Below, in pieces: positions 44,301 through 52,852 of a stretch of 64,000 nt of DNA. The notes beneath the pieces were generated by a model. That model had not been told where the DNA came from and searched no databases. It was given only the letters and a program-made list of their open reading frames with translations. The stretch comes from CAYUMU01 sp964445985 (GTDB lineage: Bacteria; Planctomycetota; Planctomycetia; Pirellulales; S012-138). Position 1 is the first letter of the stretch, and each line of letters begins with the position of its first letter. The translations under genes were made by a program, and so were the position numbers. The stretch lies in assembly GCA_964445985.1 (NCBI GenBank), contig CAYUMU010000021.1, positions 1 to 64,000 on the forward strand. The letters are read 5' to 3'.

Positions 44301-45996
44301 GGGCGGCATCGCGGGCGTGGCAGGCCAAACAGTTCCGCTCGGCCAATACCAGCGATCCTTGCCAGTGCTCCGTGCTCTCCGCGACCGCGGCGGGTGGCTG
44401 CAGATGGACTGCCGCAAAATAAGCCTGCACTGCCTGAGCCTGCGACTTAGAAATGGCGTAGGCGGGTTGGTGCTGGTGCTCGGCCTGGCTCGAATTGTTC
44501 GCGGCCAGCGGTCGCGAGCAGCTTCGCTCCCAGCGGCTGGCCGGTCCAATGGCGACCGCCAAGGGAGTTGAATCGGCTGCCCGCGGTAGACCGCGGGGAA
44601 GGCGATGGCAGGCAGCGCAGTTGTGTTGTTCGACGAGCTTCTTCCCCAGGGCCAACCGCTCGGCAGTCGGCTTTGGAGCCGAGGTCTTTGCATCGGGCTT
44701 TGTGGCCGACGGCTGTTCGGCGTTCCGCGGATTGCCTAGCTGTGCCAGGTAGAGCGAGAGGCTCGCACGCTCCGGCGGGCCGAGGTTAAAAACCGGCATG
44801 CGATGGTCGGGGTTGAGCGCCGCGGGGTTCTCGAGCCAGGTGGCGAAAAAGGTCGCTGGTCGCTTGAGCGAGATCTGGGAAAGATCGCCGCCGCCGAACA
44901 GTCCGGCTTGCCCTAGACTCTCGGCTTGATGGCAAGCCAGGCAACCGAGGGTGCGAAACAGCTGCCGGCCTTGCGCCAGGGAAGGAGGCTCAGGCTGGGG
45001 GCCCTTCGGTGGTTTGGGTTTGGAGGGACTCGACGGTTTGTCGCCGGCGCCGTGCCGAGGCTGGGAATGAGGGTCATGCTCCGCCAGCAGATAATCGGCA
45101 ACCGCCGCCGCTGCCGCGTCATCGAGTTTGAAGTGGGGCATTCGCCGGGCGGGGGGCGTGGTTTCGTCGGCCGGCGGGACCGGCGCGGCCTGCAGCCAGG
45201 CGATCAGCCAGTCACGCCGTACGTTGCCAGCCAGGTTGGTGAGCGCCGGGGCCGGTAGAGGTCGCGCGGGGGCGAGGGCAGCGGATGAGGCTGCCGTTGC
45301 TTGCCCTGTCGCCCGATGGCAGGCCGCGCAGCGGAGCGCATGGGCCAGTTGCTCGCCGCGCTCGAACTGATCGAGCGCTTCGGCTGGCGGATCGTGATAC
45401 AGATAGCGGGCCGCGACCGGTTCGAGCCCAAAGTTGGGGCCCTGCCAGTAGAGGGAGATCTGGGCATTGCCAGCGGTAGGCTGATATTCCAATTCCAGCG
45501 GGTGATAGCCATAGCTCAAGGTGATGGGCTGGGCATCGAACCAGCCAAGTTGATCCCGTTGTTGATCGATCAGCACCTGGCCAGCGAGCGTGAGCTTGAC
45601 GCGGCCGGCCGCATGCACGGCCAGGCGATACTCGCCACGCACGATCGTAAACAGCCGCCCAGCCCAAGCTGCGTGCCAGCGGTCGCCGGGCAGGCGGGCG
45701 TCGGCCGTGCGGCTGCCCCAAGCGAAGGCCACTTGCGGATCGAGCCGGCGCGCCGATGGTGCGGGCGCGTGTGCCGCGGTCGAGTCGTAGTTGGCCACCA
45801 GCCCTGGCCGGAGCCGAGCCCAAAGCTCTTCTTCGTCTTCGGTTTGCGCGAATGCGGAGGGCGCAGCGTGGCAGGCAAACAGGGCGGCCACCAGGCACCT
45901 GGCCATCCAAGCCCCGCACCACGGGCGTTGGACAGCGAGGCCGCTGGAACCGAGATGCGTTCGCCGCCGGGCCTGCAAAAGTTCGTTGCGCGTCAT
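41347..45996 (-). CDS. Multihaem CxxCH/propeller protein (PVC-type)
   Basis: This exported protein of about 1,549 aa has an N-terminal signal (CLVAALFACHAAPSAFAQ, residues near 35-50) then a PA14-like beta domain (VRGEYRLAVHAAGRVKLTLAG), five CxxCH c-type haem sites (CAACH 45316-45330, CLACH 44929-44943, CAACH 44605-44619, CLACH 44317-44331, CTSCH 43912-43926), and a long C-terminal NHL/sorbosone-dehydrogenase-like propeller (ALAWRPDGTLIVASLKGRVWLGRDTDGDGLEDS and onward). It resembles the PVC-group haem-binding proteins and would carry electrons between periplasmic partners. The ATG at 45996 is chosen over an upstream in-frame TTG. Five haems in one chain is more than usual. Confidence 0.85.
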   Translation of the reverse strand: MTRNELLQARRRTHLGSSGLAVQRPWCGAWMARCLVAALFACHAAPSAFAQTEDEEELWARLRPGLVANYDSTAAHAPAPSARRLDPQVAFAWGSRTADARLPGDRWHAAWAGRLFTIVRGEYRLAVHAAGRVKLTLAGQVLIDQQRDQLGWFDAQPITLSYGYHPLELEYQPTAGNAQISLYWQGPNFGLEPVAARYLYHDPPAEALDQFERGEQLAHALRCAACHRATGQATAASSAALAPARPLPAPALTNLAGNVRRDWLIAWLQAAPVPPADETTPPARRMPHFKLDDAAAAAVADYLLAEHDPHSQPRHGAGDKPSSPSKPKPPKGPQPEPPSLAQGRQLFRTLGCLACHQAESLGQAGLFGGGDLSQISLKRPATFFATWLENPAALNPDHRMPVFNLGPPERASLSLYLAQLGNPRNAEQPSATKPDAKTSAPKPTAERLALGKKLVEQHNCAACHRLPRGLPRAADSTPLAVAIGPASRWERSCSRPLAANNSSQAEHQHQPAYAISKSQAQAVQAYFAAVHLQPPAAVAESTEHWQGSLVLAERNCLACHARDAAPGLEPHLDSVLAASPELAPLLAGMKPPALHGVGDKLHRGSLEDAIALRRPPLRPWLSVRMPKFDLADGERTALVDELIAIDRIPPRPHNHAANSGEVAAHDSASEFSAAALLVAGSRLVTSSGFGCTSCHQVGNAIPQKVELKSQGPDLSRLSERLRKSWFDRWMPNPARIVPRMEMPSVVKPIAGVLDDNVNTQLAAVWHVLDLQEFNPPKPNPTRIVRRSNLPGSNLPGSNEPAAVLTDVLEVDDYLFLKPLIIGLPNRHNVLFDLEHNRLALWWLGDTARQHTRGKSWYWEPGGTQILPAPPTPEKPTAVTTATEENANVAASDLILVRGDQVKLPQLQGQFPTEFDWLEHTAAGLRFQHRLQFAGDDGEHSIRLTVTQTVEAWPAAPHASPSTTGSPSPQVSGVRRQVHVSGMPPGWQLALRAPRPSVSTAVAATLDASKKTVSGYSGGSFLKSQLDSSWSKAVGDKNQLQLVASALKSEEAGEAALDVVYATPLPVDRYTAEAVELPRPPVATLDVVPGYTAVRLPVDASVMPTALAWRPDGTLIVASLKGRVWLGRDTDGDGLEDSLKPFSDDLAAPYGVRAAGDAIDVINKYALLRLTDADGDGVAERAQTLVSGWGHTADYHDWAVGLPRDAAGNYYLAIPCQQDLRSAAAARYRGEALRLAPRMPTPDNPQSFAIEPIAAGLRFPMGLALDRHEQLFATDNQGHYNPFNELNHLLPGRRYGFINRLEFRPDFKPPLTPPAVNLPHPWTRSVNGLCFLYSPTKHDGDQTQPGFGPFEGHLLGCEYDSRQLIRMSLDRVGGELQGAAYPFTRVPAAGEAAGDSLEGPLACEVAPDGSLYIGNIRDSAWGGGANTGSLVKLTPGKDLPPGIAEVRAAPAGFEITFTAPIDRARAAQRDSYKISSYRRVSTPAYGGADVDRAEHAVRQVAVAADGLSAHLKLDRLRGGFVYELRLENLSPGGTIFHPDEAHYSMNRVPE

Positions 45997-46162
45997 TCGA
46001 GTTTGCTTCGGCTCCAAGGAAGGGGGGAGCTCGGGAAACGACAATGTTTATGATACCATGCGAGCGACGGCGAGTGGCAATGCGGCGCGCCTCGAACAAT
46101 AGCGGCGCGCCTTTTCCCCCCGCTGCTCTGTTTCCCTCCTTTTGCCTGCGAAGCAAATTGGC

Positions 46163-46798
46163 ATGAGCCTGGCTTACGATCCAACGGTGGCAGTTGAGCA
46201 CTTGAGGGCCGCCGATCGCCGACTGGCGAAGGCCATCGCGGCGGCGGGGCCGTTTGCCTTGCAGATCCGTCCGCTGCAGAGCCCTTTCGAGGCGTTGCTG
46301 CGGTCGATCGTGTATCAGCAGCTTTCCGGCAAGGCGGCGGCCACGATTTATGGCCGGCTGGAGTTGCTGCTTCCCAAACGGCGCAGCGATTGGCCGCAAG
46401 CCTTGCTCGATTTGACGGAAGAATCGTTGCGGGGCGCTGGCCTATCGCGGAACAAGTTGGCGTCGGCGCGCGATCTGGCCGCGCAGACGATTGCCGGCGA
46501 GGTGCCTTCGCTGCGCAAGCTGCGGGGGATGAGCGACGAGCAGATTGTGGAGCGGCTGGTCCGCGTGCGCGGCATTGGCGAGTGGACCGTGCAAATGCTG
46601 CTGATCTTTCGGCTGGGGCGGCCCGACGTGTTGCCCGTGAACGACTTGGGCGTGCGGAAAGGCTTCCAGCGTGTATACCGCACCGCGGAACTTCCCACGC
46701 CCAAAGAAATGATCCGCCGCGCCGAAGCCTGGCGGCCGTTTCGTTCGGTGGCGAGTTGGTACCTGTGGCGGATCTTGGATCAACCCGGCCCGCTGTAG
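46163..46798 (+). CDS. DNA-3-methyladenine glycosylase (AlkA/HhH-GPD)
   Basis: This 211-aa HhH-GPD superfamily glycosylase removes alkylated purines in base excision repair. The helix-hairpin-helix VRVRGIGEWTVQMLLIF is followed by the GPD loop with the catalytic Asp in VLPVNDLGVRKGF. The N-terminal part has ALLRSIVYQQLSGKAAATIYGRL, typical of the AlkA core. It lacks the N-terminal TBP-like domain of E. coli AlkA, as many bacterial short forms do. The ATG at 46163 was chosen; an in-frame TTG lies at 46142. Confidence 0.9.
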   Translation: MSLAYDPTVAVEHLRAADRRLAKAIAAAGPFALQIRPLQSPFEALLRSIVYQQLSGKAAATIYGRLELLLPKRRSDWPQALLDLTEESLRGAGLSRNKLASARDLAAQTIAGEVPSLRKLRGMSDEQIVERLVRVRGIGEWTVQMLLIFRLGRPDVLPVNDLGVRKGFQRVYRTAELPTPKEMIRRAEAWRPFRSVASWYLWRILDQPGPL

Positions 46799-46860
46799 TT
46801 GCTTACGCGCTGGTTGCTTACGCGCTGGTTGTTTTCGCGCCGGCAACTCCGGCAACTCCG
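46798..46860 (+). repeat. Short tandem repeats after the glycosylase gene
   Basis: Three 15-nt units (GTTGCTTACGCGCTG twice, then a diverged copy) are followed by two 9-nt GCAACTCCG units. They lie in the 114-nt gap between convergent genes. The repeat begins on the last base of the glycosylase stop codon. Confidence 0.85.
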
Positions 46861-46912
46861 CCAGCTGCCGGGTGCGTTTTCGAGATCGTGTGGATTTGCG
46901 ATTGGCCCCCCG

Positions 46913-49048
46913 TTATCGCGAGGAGGATTGTTCCACGGAGTCTCTGCGGTTCTCTGGGCGGCGGTGATTTTCAGGGCTGCCATTCCCGGCATTGCCGTCT
47001 TCGGCCGGGGAGTGCGCGGCTGGGCGAGTGTTCCGGCCCTTCTCGCGGAATTTGGCGTGCATGCCGTCCCAGTCGATTTGGAGTTGTCCGCCCGAGCTTT
47101 CGTGCTGCTTGGACCAGTTCATGATCAGGTCGAGGCAGGCGTGGTCGATGTACTGCAACTGCGAGATATCGACATGCAGCTCCGTGACGTTGGGAACTTG
47201 CTCAATCGCTTTGGCCAGTTTGGGCAGACCGACGAAGGTGGCGGCGCCTCTGAGGCGGAGCGTGGCGGTTTGCTGGTCGTCGTCGAGTTCCAGCTCGGCC
47301 TCCAATCGCGAGAACGTGTGGAGCAAGCGAACTCCGGAAAGCACCACCCCGACGATCACGCCAGTAAGCAGATCCCAGCCCACAATGGTGACGAGCGTGG
47401 CAAAATAGATGCCGACCTCGGCTTTACCGTAGTGGGCCAGCTTCTTGATCGCCTTGATGTCGATCAGCTTGTAGCCCGTATACACCAGAATGGCGGCCAG
47501 GCTCGAAGTGGGGATGTAGCGTAGCAGCCAGGTGAGCCAGGAGACGAACACCAGCAGCCACAAGCCGTGCATTACGGCCGACCAGCGGGTTCGTCCGCCG
47601 GCCTGCAAGTTGGCCGAGCTGCGCACGATCACGCCCGTCATGGGCAAGGCGCCCAAGAATCCGCAGACCATGTTGCCCACGCCCTGCGCGGCCAGCTCTT
47701 TGTCGTAGCGGGTGCGTGGGCCGGTGTGCAATTGATCGACGGCCGCGGCGCACAGCAGGGTTTCGGCGCTCGCCACCACCGCAATGACAAAAGCCGATTG
47801 AATCACCGCGGCCCAGGGGGTATTGCTGAAGGCCGAGAAATGGAAAACATGCAGATCGCGGAACAGATCGCTGGGGATCGTCACATACAGCACGGGCAGC
47901 GCCAGCACGGCAGCCAAGGTGGTGGCGACAACCACGCCCAACAGCGGCCCTGGAATGATTTTGAATCGCTTGGGAGCTAGCCCCTGCCAGGCGAGAATGA
48001 TGATGATGGTCAGCAGGCCGATGGCCGCTGCCCAGCTATGGTTTTTCATCTTGTCTTGCCATACTGCCAGCGAATCGACGGCTTCTGCTTGGGCTGTCAG
48101 AGCCTGGGCCAGGGTGCCGCCTTCGATCTGCAGCTGCTGGAGGGCGCCGCGAGAGGTGGCCAAGGCGTGATTGGCCGCCGCGCGAATTTGTTCGGCCTTC
48201 TGCTGCGAATGAAATTCCGACGGGATCGCCTCCAGGCGGGCGATGGAAGCCTCCAGATCTTTCACGATCTGCCGTTGGCGGGCGATGACCAGCTCCATCT
48301 CGGGAGTTTCTGGCTCAAGAATCAAGTGCGGCACGGTTTCCGGGGCGGGCTTGCCGGCTTCGTGCGGCGCCAGGGCCTCGCTGGCCTCGGCCGGAGCGAA
48401 CTCGGCCAGCGTCTGTTCCAGGCTCAATTGCTGCCGCTGCAATTCGCCGATCACTACCAGCTTGTTCCGCAGCATCTTTCGCTCGGCCTCGCTTCCCCAG
48501 GGGGGCATGGATAGCCCCTTAACGACCGCCTGGGGAATGGTGATGAGGTTTTGGATGCCGCTTCCTTGGACGCGGTCATCGACCATCACATGGAACTGGC
48601 CGGCGAAGATGAGCACGCCAATCCCGGCCAGCATGCCTTTGATCACCGCTGGCGAGACGGCCCGAAACCATTGCCCCAGCTTGAATACCCCGGCCACGAA
48701 TTGCAGAAAGCCCGCAATGAGCACCACCAACCCCAGCAGCGGCAGGCCCAGCGTGAGAATCACTTGAAACACAATCACGGTCAAGCCGGCGGCCGGGCCA
48801 CTCACCTGCAGCGGCGAACCCGCCAACAGGCCGACGACCAGCCCGCCCACAATGCCCGTGATGAGCCCCGCGGCCACCGGCGCGCCCGAGGCAATGGCAA
48901 TGCCCATGCCGAGCGGCAGGGCCACCAGAAACACCACGAACGATGCCGGCCCATCGCTCTTGACGATTTCCCAAAAGGATAACCGGTCGTTGCCGTTGCC
49001 GCGGGGTCCAGCGGGTTGGCCGTTATCGGTTTGCTTCGCTCGGAGCAT
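46913..49048 (-). CDS. SulP family anion transporter with coiled-coil insert and STAS
   Basis: This protein of about 711 aa belongs to the SulP family of inorganic anion transporters. It has 10 or more hydrophobic helices, beginning with GPASFVVFLVALPLGMGIAIASG, and a C-terminal STAS domain (FVGLPKLAKAIEQVPNVTELHVDISQLQYIDHACLDLIM). Between the early membrane helices and HSWAAAIGLLTIIIIL there is an insertion of about 150 residues that is charged and heptad-like (RKMLRNKLVVIGELQRQQLSLEQTL; IVKDLEASIARLEAIP), an unusual cytosolic insertion for the family. It lies next to a beta-carbonic anhydrase gene on the same strand, so bicarbonate is the most likely substrate. The ATG at 49048 is used; a TTG at 49102 is an alternative. 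Confidence 0.9.
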   Translation of the reverse strand: MLRAKQTDNGQPAGPRGNGNDRLSFWEIVKSDGPASFVVFLVALPLGMGIAIASGAPVAAGLITGIVGGLVVGLLAGSPLQVSGPAAGLTVIVFQVILTLGLPLLGLVVLIAGFLQFVAGVFKLGQWFRAVSPAVIKGMLAGIGVLIFAGQFHVMVDDRVQGSGIQNLITIPQAVVKGLSMPPWGSEAERKMLRNKLVVIGELQRQQLSLEQTLAEFAPAEASEALAPHEAGKPAPETVPHLILEPETPEMELVIARQRQIVKDLEASIARLEAIPSEFHSQQKAEQIRAAANHALATSRGALQQLQIEGGTLAQALTAQAEAVDSLAVWQDKMKNHSWAAAIGLLTIIIILAWQGLAPKRFKIIPGPLLGVVVATTLAAVLALPVLYVTIPSDLFRDLHVFHFSAFSNTPWAAVIQSAFVIAVVASAETLLCAAAVDQLHTGPRTRYDKELAAQGVGNMVCGFLGALPMTGVIVRSSANLQAGGRTRWSAVMHGLWLLVFVSWLTWLLRYIPTSSLAAILVYTGYKLIDIKAIKKLAHYGKAEVGIYFATLVTIVGWDLLTGVIVGVVLSGVRLLHTFSRLEAELELDDDQQTATLRLRGAATFVGLPKLAKAIEQVPNVTELHVDISQLQYIDHACLDLIMNWSKQHESSGGQLQIDWDGMHAKFREKGRNTRPAAHSPAEDGNAGNGSPENHRRPENRRDSVEQSSSR

Positions 49049-49266
49049 GGATGTCTGTTCTTTCTCGAACCAATCGGGGAGGAAGTTCGTTTCGGTCGGC
49101 AAATTTTGGCGTTACCGGTTTGCGTTGGCATCGATCGGCAAGCGGAATGCTCGCGATGGCGAGATCGCGAATACAGGGCGCGACCCCCCTCCACGCTTCA
49201 TCCGCGAACGTGCTTCGGGTTGAAGGGGAGAGGCGGCACAGGGAGATACTTTCGACTGCCAACATG

Positions 49267-49926
49267 TCAGGCAGTCGCGGCGGCGGCCCGCGCCTGGTTC
49301 TTCACAAACCGGTCGAGCGGCAGAAACTGTCCCTGATCCACGTCGTACGAAAATGTTTGGCCGGTTTCGAACTTATGCACCCAGCCATGCAGGTGAACCT
49401 CGTCGCGGCCCATGGCCGAGGCAACCGCCGGATGGGTCCGCAGATTTTCCAGTTGCACCAGCACGTTTTCTTCCACCGTGGCCGTCAGGCGGGCTTTGGG
49501 GTCGGTAACGTGCTGATAGTTCTCGGTAATGATTCGCCGCGTGGCTTCGGCGTGGTTCAGCCAGATCTTCACCGAGCAAAGTTTTTCGATCGATTCTGGA
49601 TTCAGCAGGCCCGACATGGCGCCGCAGTGCGAATGACCGCACACCACAATGTCGCGGACCTTGAGCACGCATATCGCGTACTCAATCGTGGCCGCTTCGC
49701 CGCCATGCACGGCGCCGTACGGGGGCACGATATTGCCCGCGTTCCGGAGAATAAACAATTCACCCGGGCCGGTTTGCGTAAGTTGATTGGGATTGATTCG
49801 CGAGTCAGAACACGTAATGAACAACGCCAGGGGCGACTGGCCGTTCGCAAGCTGCTCAAACAGCCGCCTTTGGTTGTTGAACACGCCGCGCTCGAATCGA
49901 TGAACACCATCTACAAGCTTTTGCAT
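49267..49926 (-). CDS. Beta-carbonic anhydrase
   Basis: This 219-aa beta-class carbonic anhydrase interconverts CO2 and bicarbonate. The zinc ligands are visible: CSDSR (first Cys, with the Asp-Arg dyad) and the later GHSHCGAM (His and Cys). The core continues through RNAGNIVPPYGAVHGGEAATIEYAI. There is no signal peptide, so it acts in the cytosol. The ATG at 49926 has GGAGG 9 nt upstream. It lies 218 nt upstream of the SulP transporter on the same strand; the pairing resembles known SulP-carbonic-anhydrase associations. Confidence 0.94.
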   Translation of the reverse strand: MQKLVDGVHRFERGVFNNQRRLFEQLANGQSPLALFITCSDSRINPNQLTQTGPGELFILRNAGNIVPPYGAVHGGEAATIEYAICVLKVRDIVVCGHSHCGAMSGLLNPESIEKLCSVKIWLNHAEATRRIITENYQHVTDPKARLTATVEENVLVQLENLRTHPAVASAMGRDEVHLHGWVHKFETGQTFSYDVDQGQFLPLDRFVKNQARAAAATA

Positions 49927-50337
49927 TCTGAAATACCTCCGAAGCCATATCATGTGAGTTAATCGCTGGGTAATGGTGCGAGGGGTTGTGTGGGAGCCAA
50001 TGGGGGGGCTGGCCGGCATGGGCCTTGCGCCTCTGTCACTCCCAACATCGCAGCTGGTTCGAAGGCTTTGTTCCGTGCGCAAACGCAGCACGAAAAAGCA
50101 TGGAACCAAGCAACCGGATTCGCTCACAACAGGTTCTCGTCGGGCTACTATGTCGATTGCACAAGGTGCAGCAGACAGCCCACGACATCACTCAATTGGT
50201 GCGTGCTCTTTTCGGAGCGTGCGCGGCCAATCGCAGGACGAACAAACGGAAACCATCGTGTAGCGATGAACCTCCAACGGTTCTCACCGCGCAGCGGGAA
50301 GCCGCGGGGGGGGGAAACGTGGAGCCAGCGGAATCGC

Positions 50338-50691
50338 TCATAGAAGGAGCGGAGCGCCCAGACCATTGCGCAGGCAATGCTCGCAAAGAATGGGCTGGCC
50401 TGGATCGAACTTGCGGCCGGCCATGGTAATGCCCGGCAGCACAATGCACGGCCCATTGCCGGCAGTGAGCGGTCGGCGACCGACGCGGTGCCGAGCCAAG
50501 AAATCCCAGAACGAAATCTCAGAAGTTTGGCAATCTTCTCGATTCGATTCGGATCGAACCGGTTCTGATTCCCCTTCCGAACGCACCACCCCGCGTAGCG
50601 GAGTCCAAATGCCTGGAATGGTCCCCACCGTTCCTAGCAAGGCCAAGAACGCGGCTGCCAGCGGCAAGATTTTCCGGCGAGGATGCTGCAT
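50338..50691 (-). CDS. Possible small secreted protein
   Basis: A 117-residue frame starts with a plausible signal peptide (RRKILPLAAAFLALLGTVGTIPG) and ends with a Cys pair in ILCEHCLRNG. No family was recognised, and there is no clear ribosome binding site. It lies in an otherwise empty region, so coding status is uncertain. Confidence 0.38.
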   Translation of the reverse strand: MQHPRRKILPLAAAFLALLGTVGTIPGIWTPLRGVVRSEGESEPVRSESNREDCQTSEISFWDFLARHRVGRRPLTAGNGPCIVLPGITMAGRKFDPGQPILCEHCLRNGLGAPLLL

Positions 50692-51279
50692 CGTCGTCGG
50701 CCAGAGCAGGGGGACAGGTTATAGGGATTTGTACGATTGATCCTTATGAGTTATCGAGCCAACCGCAATAAAACTCTACTCGTATTCCACCCAATTGGCA
50801 ACACAAACCCGGCGGATTAACCAATTTCAACCAACGGCGCTCCGCGGGGGGGCGGGCCGCGCCGCCACTTCCCGCCAGCTCTGCCTGGTCAGAAAAATTT
50901 GACTCTCGGCCGAATCGAACTAGATCTTTAGTGTGCCCCGAAAAATTCCTGTCTTAGCGAAGCGGGGGGCATAACGATGCGAATCGTGCCAGCATGGCTT
51001 GCTTGCCCTACTTTTTTCGCCGTTCGGCGTGGGGGGCACGAGGCGTTGGCGCAGGAAACCGCACCGCAAAGTTCGCCCGATTTGCCAAGCTCCGCGCTAG
51101 GTTTTCCCTGTCTTACACGATCCGTCTCGTTCTTCGGAATAAGTGGTGCTTACCGTCTGGAGAAGCCTCGCGCTGTCGAGTACGTTGAACTCGTTCTGTA
51201 ACCTGCCGCCCTGGTGTGAGCGCTGTTGCGCCACCAACATTGGGGAGCGTTCCGAGCGACCGGTGTGCCGCGACGCGAG

Positions 51280-51309
51280 TATGTGAACCGAGAGCCGTAC
51301 CTCTCGGTT
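51280..51309. promoter_or_regulatory. Perfect hairpin in the leader of the DUF3365 gene
   Basis: GTGAACCGAGAG and CTCTCGGTTCAC form a 12-bp perfect stem with a 6-nt loop, about 70 nt before the ATG of the haem protein. It lacks a U-run, so an mRNA leader structure or a decayed structured element is more likely than a terminator. Confidence 0.55.
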
Positions 51310-51380
51310 CACTCCAGCCGGAGCCATCGCCGTTGGATGCGCGCAAGGTTCAATGCTCTGTTTTGCAAGAGGGAAGGCCG

Positions 51381-51899
51381 ATGTCGAAAATCGGAATGCT
51401 CACTGGCATTATTGCTGTCTTCGCGCTCGTGGCCTACGCCGGGGCGGGGAACACCAACTCCTTCCAAGAGCCTGGCAGAGGACAGCCGCGATCTTTCGCC
51501 GCGCTGCTGGCCGATAGCCATCACGACCTGCTCGCCCGACATACCGAAAACTATGTTCGCGAAGACACCGATGTGTCGGCGTGCGAAATGCTGCAAGAAC
51601 AATTCGCCGGCCTGGCCGCCAAGGGGCATGGCGAGTTCCGCCTGTTGGCGTTAACGACCGAGCCCATGGTCGAGACGAGCCGGCCGGCGAGCGATTTCGA
51701 GATCTTGGCCGCGAAGCAGCTCCGCTCCGGCAAGGCTTCGTTCGAACGCACCGCGATGCAGAACGGCCAGTCATTCTTGAACGCCGCTTCGGCCATTCGG
51801 GTGAGCAGCAAACGCTGTGCGCTGTGCCACCCCAACTTTAAGGATCTGCCCGCCGATCAGGCGGTGGGCGCCTTCAGCTACCACATGCCGCTCAATTGA
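51381..51899 (+). CDS. DUF3365 (Tll0287-like) haem protein
   Basis: This 172-aa exported protein has an N-terminal hydrophobic segment (LTGIIAVFALVAYAGAG) and a Tll0287-like (DUF3365) domain, which senses redox state or binds c-type haem. The single CxxCH (CALCH, DNA 51816-51830) sits near the C-terminus in RCALCHPNFK, the usual position for the family. It is followed by a strong intrinsic terminator at 51982-52024, so it is a single-gene transcript. The ATG at 51381 has GGAAGG just upstream. Confidence 0.85.
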   Translation: MSKIGMLTGIIAVFALVAYAGAGNTNSFQEPGRGQPRSFAALLADSHHDLLARHTENYVREDTDVSACEMLQEQFAGLAAKGHGEFRLLALTTEPMVETSRPASDFEILAAKQLRSGKASFERTAMQNGQSFLNAASAIRVSSKRCALCHPNFKDLPADQAVGAFSYHMPLN

Positions 51900-51981
51900 G
51901 CCGGCGGCTGGCTGCCCAACCATGCCGAACCACGCCGCGGACCCAGGTCATGCCGCGGCCCACCGCTTTCTGCTTGGGTGA

Positions 51982-52024
51982 GAGGGTTCCGCGGCTTGCT
52001 CGGGCCGCGGAACCCTCGTTTTCT
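51982..52024 (+). terminator. Intrinsic terminator after the DUF3365 gene
   Basis: GAGGGTTCCGCGGC and GCCGCGGAACCCTC form a perfect 14-bp stem with an 8-nt loop, followed by GTTTTCT. It is the clearest rho-independent terminator in the window. Confidence 0.9.
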
Positions 52025-52051
52025 ATGCTGGTTTTCGGCATCGCCAATCAA

Positions 52052-52597
52052 ATGCCTTGTGGACACTTGGGCTTAGCAGAGACTTTCCCCGTGGCAACTT
52101 TGCGACTCTACCACCCAGGCGACGCGGCCAGCCTGCTGGCGCTCTTTCGCGACACCATTCGCCGCGTGAATTGCCGGGACTACTCCGCAGAGCAGATTGC
52201 CGCTTGGGCTTCCGACGACATCGAGCCCTCCGCCTGGGCCGAGCGGTTCCGTGGGCGGTACGTGGTGGTGGCCGAAGAATCAGGCCAACTTGCGGGCTTT
52301 GCCGAACTGGAGCCCTCCGGGCATATCGACCGCCTGTACGTTTCCGCCGATCATCAAGGGCAAGGGATCGCGTCGCAATTGCTGACGGCGCTGGTGAACG
52401 AGGCTCGTCGCCAACGGCAAGCGCGGCTAAATGTGGAAGCCAGCATCACCGCCCGCCCGTTCTTCGAGAAGCACGGCTTTACGGTGCTGGCCGAACAGGT
52501 GGTCACGCTGCGGGGAGTGGGGTTTGTGAATTACCGGATGGAGCGGTGGCTGAGGGCCGAGGAGCTGCCCCCTAATTCTCATCCGCAGGATCAGTGA
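52052..52597 (+). CDS. GNAT family N-acetyltransferase
   Basis: This GNAT of about 181 aa transfers an acetyl group from acetyl-CoA to an unknown amine. The first strand and helix are TLRLYHPGDAASLLALFRDTI, and the acetyl-CoA binding motif lies in RLYVSADHQGQGIASQLLTALVNEA (Q/RxxGxG/A as QGQGIA). The start is uncertain: ATGs at 52025 (directly after the terminator) and 52052, and a GTG at 52091 that best matches the family N-terminus, are all in frame. Confidence 0.85.
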   Translation: MPCGHLGLAETFPVATLRLYHPGDAASLLALFRDTIRRVNCRDYSAEQIAAWASDDIEPSAWAERFRGRYVVVAEESGQLAGFAELEPSGHIDRLYVSADHQGQGIASQLLTALVNEARRQRQARLNVEASITARPFFEKHGFTVLAEQVVTLRGVGFVNYRMERWLRAEELPPNSHPQDQ

Positions 52598-52678
52598 AGC
52601 AACACGTGCCTGCTTAATCCGTCGTCGATACTCGTAAAGAACGGCAATGTTCCGAGGTTGACTTGATCTCAAGGTTTT

Positions 52679-52735
52679 CATCCCGCAAGGGATGGCAGCC
52701 AGTAGCCAGGGTTTGAGCGTCAGCGACAACCCTGG
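52679..52735 (+). repeat. Structured repeat family 1, copy C
   Basis: The CATCCC/GGGATG stem, a conserved GCAGCC..TAGCC linker, and the CCAGGGTT/AACCCTGG stem around GAGCG...AGCGACA show the same architecture as copies A and B, with different but complementary stem bases. Confidence 0.75.
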
Positions 52736-52852
52736 TTGGCCAGTCATGCAATGTCTGTCGTTCATCCTGACAGAATGATAGCAGGGTGGAACCAGCCGCC
52801 AACCGCGCTGTGACCCCGTCCGGGGTCAATGGAGAATCTGTCAATTGACATT

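Larger units (their letters stand above)
49927..51380. other. Long, mostly gene-free region
   Basis: This stretch of about 1.45 kb is largely without strong genes. It contains one possible small secreted protein (50338-50691), patches that are more A/T-rich than the flanks (about 50700-50960), and a perfect hairpin (about 51280-51309) shortly before the DUF3365 gene. Nothing else can be supported. Confidence 0.55.

Noticed and set aside
46798..46860. Short tandem repeats as a CRISPR array
   Set aside because: Repeat units are 15 and 9 nt, directly abutting, with no spacers and no cas genes.
51216..51345. Group II intron fragment
   Set aside because: The perfect hairpin and GC-rich flank superficially resemble intron domains, but no reverse transcriptase or clear domain V sequence was found.
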